From Alphaproteobacteria bacterium (GTDB taxonomy: Bacteria > Pseudomonadota > Alphaproteobacteria > JABSOH01 > JABAAW01): a stretch of DNA of 6,119 nucleotides. Made by a program: the position numbers and the translations under genes. The notes below the pieces were generated by a model. The model was not told where the DNA came from. It did no database searches and saw only the letters and a list, made by a program, of their open reading frames with translations. Within the stretch, counting starts at the first letter, position 1, and each line of letters begins with the position of its first letter. The stretch covers positions 1 through 6,119 of the forward strand of contig JABAAD010000043.1 of NCBI GenBank assembly GCA_014238935.1, written 5' to 3'. This document shows positions 4,883-6,119 of the stretch, piece after piece.

Positions 4883-6119
4883 CTAGCCTTTGCTGGCGGC
4901 GAGTAACAGGGAGGCGTTTCCCCCCGAAGCCGTCGTGTCCTCGCTGACGACACGTTGCGCTGCCAGCAACCCCATCTCGTCTTGCAGGCTCAACAGCAGC
5001 CGCCTGCGATCGGGAAACGATGCGAGGCGAACGCGCAACTTTTGTCGCTGCTCCTCGTCCTCGCCGTCGTACAGGGCGGCATGGCAGAGACGCAGTCCTT
5101 CTTCGAAAAGATCTCGTGCGGCGAGCTGCCAAAAATACCCCCGCGGCGCAAGCGCGCCAAGCTCACGCAGTCGAGCCTCTTCGTGCGGTGAGGGAGGATC
5201 TTCGCCGCGCGCGCAGACGACGCGATTGCCAAGCGCGAGGGCTGCGAGAACTTGCAGAGAAAGAAAGTCCTTCTCGCCGCAGCAGGCGACGATGCCTCTT
5301 TCTGTGGTGTAGAGCCGGTTGCGCTCGCCCGTCGTGCCGGGCAGGATGCCGTCGTTGGCATAAGCCTCGCGCGCTTGTGCAAGCAAGATTTGCGCGCAGG
5401 TACGCGGTGTGGGTTGCCAGGCGCGTATTGCTTTTCCTAGCCGAGCAAGCCTCTCGGGCGCTTCTGTCCAATTTTTTTGCCAATTTTTTTGCCAATCTTT
5501 GTGCCAATTTTTTTGCCAATTTTTTTGCCTGCTGTCGAAGATTCCGATGGCAGGGGCGAGCAAGCTGCGCCATTCCGTCATTCTTTTGTGCAAGGGTGCG
5601 CGCCAAGGCAGACTTGTGGATAGATTGGCGGGCAGAGCGATGCCGCCGTTGGCGAAGAAGGGCGAGCGTTGTTTTGGGCGCGAGAGTCGGAGCAAAAGGT
5701 CAGCGCCTCCCGCTTTCGGACCTGTTCCGGACATCTCCTCGCCGCCGAAGGGCTGACAACCCACGACCGCGCCGATTTGGTTTCGGTTCACATAGATATT
5801 GCCGCAACGCGCCTCGGAGACAGCCTTGGCGATACGGCTGTCGATGCGCGAATGGATACCGAAGGTCAAGCCGTAGCCCATCGCATTGATGCGCTGTAGA
5901 AGATGCTCGCGCTCCTTGTTGTCGTAGGTCTGCACATGCAAGACAGGACCGAAGATTTCGCGCGTCAGCGTTTGGAGATCATCGATACGAAAGATGTGCG
6001 GCGGCATCCAAAAGCCTTGTCGTGACGCGTTGCCAGCTTCGAGCAGCTCTTTAGGCAATTGCCCTTGAAACAGCACGTTCGCGCGCTTGTCGCGTGCGTT
6101 GGACTTGGACATGGATTTG
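4883..6119 (-). CDS. putA: PutA, C-terminal part (proline utilisation A)
   Basis: C-terminal part of the bifunctional PutA, which oxidises proline to pyrroline-5-carboxylate and then to glutamate. The frame is open through the window edge, so the Met at 6112 is internal; the proline dehydrogenase domain and the catalytic Cys of the dehydrogenase lie outside. Numbering from that Met, the end of the glutamate-semialdehyde dehydrogenase domain shows REIFGPVLHV (51-60), GYGLTFGIHSRID (79-91), GNIYVNRNQIGAVVG (104-118) and QPFGGEEMSGTGPKAGG (120-136), nearly diagnostic for PutA. After a linker comes a Trp/Lys repeat (196-215), then the extra C-terminal domain of long PutAs. That domain carries ILPGTTGERNRL (256-267), LSLQVLAALALGNRVV (284-299) and the terminal DTTASGGNASL (392-402), which in known structures helps close the substrate tunnel. 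No N-terminal DNA-binding part can be assessed. TAG at 4883-4885 ends the gene. The repeat inside the linker is unusual for the family. Confidence 0.94.
   Translation of the reverse strand, partial: KSMSKSNARDKRANVLFQGQLPKELLEAGNASRQGFWMPPHIFRIDDLQTLTREIFGPVLHVQTYDNKEREHLLQRINAMGYGLTFGIHSRIDSRIAKAVSEARCGNIYVNRNQIGAVVGCQPFGGEEMSGTGPKAGGADLLLRLSRPKQRSPFFANGGIALPANLSTSLPWRAPLHKRMTEWRSLLAPAIGIFDSRQKNWQKNWHKDWQKNWQKNWTEAPERLARLGKAIRAWQPTPRTCAQILLAQAREAYANDGILPGTTGERNRLYTTERGIVACCGEKDFLSLQVLAALALGNRVVCARGEDPPSPHEEARLRELGALAPRGYFWQLAARDLFEEGLRLCHAALYDGEDEEQRQKLRVRLASFPDRRRLLLSLQDEMGLLAAQRVVSEDTTASGGNASLLLAASKG
5468..5527 (-). repeat. Five 12-bp tandem repeats in putA encoding QKNW units
   Basis: Five contiguous 12-bp units; on the coding strand CAAAAAAATTGG occurs four times, identical, and the middle unit (5492-5503) is CACAAAGATTGG. 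Being a multiple of 3, each unit encodes four residues, giving QKNW-QKNW-HKDW-QKNW-QKNW in the linker between the dehydrogenase and C-terminal domains of PutA. The exact identity of four copies argues for recent expansion by slippage. Copy-number changes would keep the frame, whereas slippage in the A7 runs would break it. Confidence 0.95.

Noticed and set aside
5468..5527. CRISPR-like or intergenic repeat array
   Set aside because: The 12-bp units have no spacers and lie in frame within a coding sequence; this is a coding microsatellite.
5020..5889. Long plus-strand open frame of 289 codons, antisense to putA
   Set aside because: Arg/Cys/Ala-rich composition typical of a mirror frame; its ANFFANF repeat is just the reverse reading of the 12-bp repeat in putA.
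6110..6112. ATG at 6112 as a true start giving a separate 409-aa protein
   Set aside because: The frame stays open to the window edge, and the protein begins in the middle of the PutA dehydrogenase domain, so it is an internal Met.

Overview
The window looks like an ordinary chromosomal stretch of an alphaproteobacterium with moderate G+C content. Three things point there: an archaeal-type class I lysyl-tRNA synthetase in place of the usual class II enzyme, the tail of a ribbon-helix-helix protein of the type common in Alphaproteobacteria, and a trifunctional-type PutA with the extra C-terminal domain. I cannot fix genus or order from the sequence alone.

Almost everything is on the minus strand. 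Reading minus-strand 5' to 3', from high to low coordinates, the order is: the C-terminal part of putA (4883-6119, running off the window); a doubtful 55-aa small ORF (4687-4854); a 90-aa unknown protein with a very strong Shine-Dalgarno (4431-4703); a DUF2335-type two-helix membrane protein (3935-4426); class I lysyl-tRNA synthetase (2245-3900); an M3-family oligoendopeptidase overlapping lysS by 4 bp (371-2248); and a tRNA-Ala(GGC) with its own near-consensus promoter (237-309, promoter 330-358). On the plus strand only the last 68 codons of a ribbon-helix-helix protein are seen (1-208), converging on the tRNA.

Functionally this is mostly housekeeping: proline catabolism (putA), charging of lysine tRNA (lysS), cytoplasmic peptide turnover (M3 peptidase) and alanine decoding. 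The 90-aa and DUF2335 genes are 4 bp apart and form a small accessory-looking pair between putA and lysS. All minus-strand protein genes are closely spaced. The only real gap (about 180 bp before the 90-aa gene) holds a possible promoter or operator, or a small or broken reading frame.

The most unusual feature is a five-copy 12-bp tandem repeat inside putA. It encodes a Trp/Lys-rich (QKNW)-type array between the aldehyde dehydrogenase domain and the C-terminal domain, and four of the five units contain an A7 run. I see no CRISPR array, insertion sequence, prophage core gene or clearly new multi-gene system.
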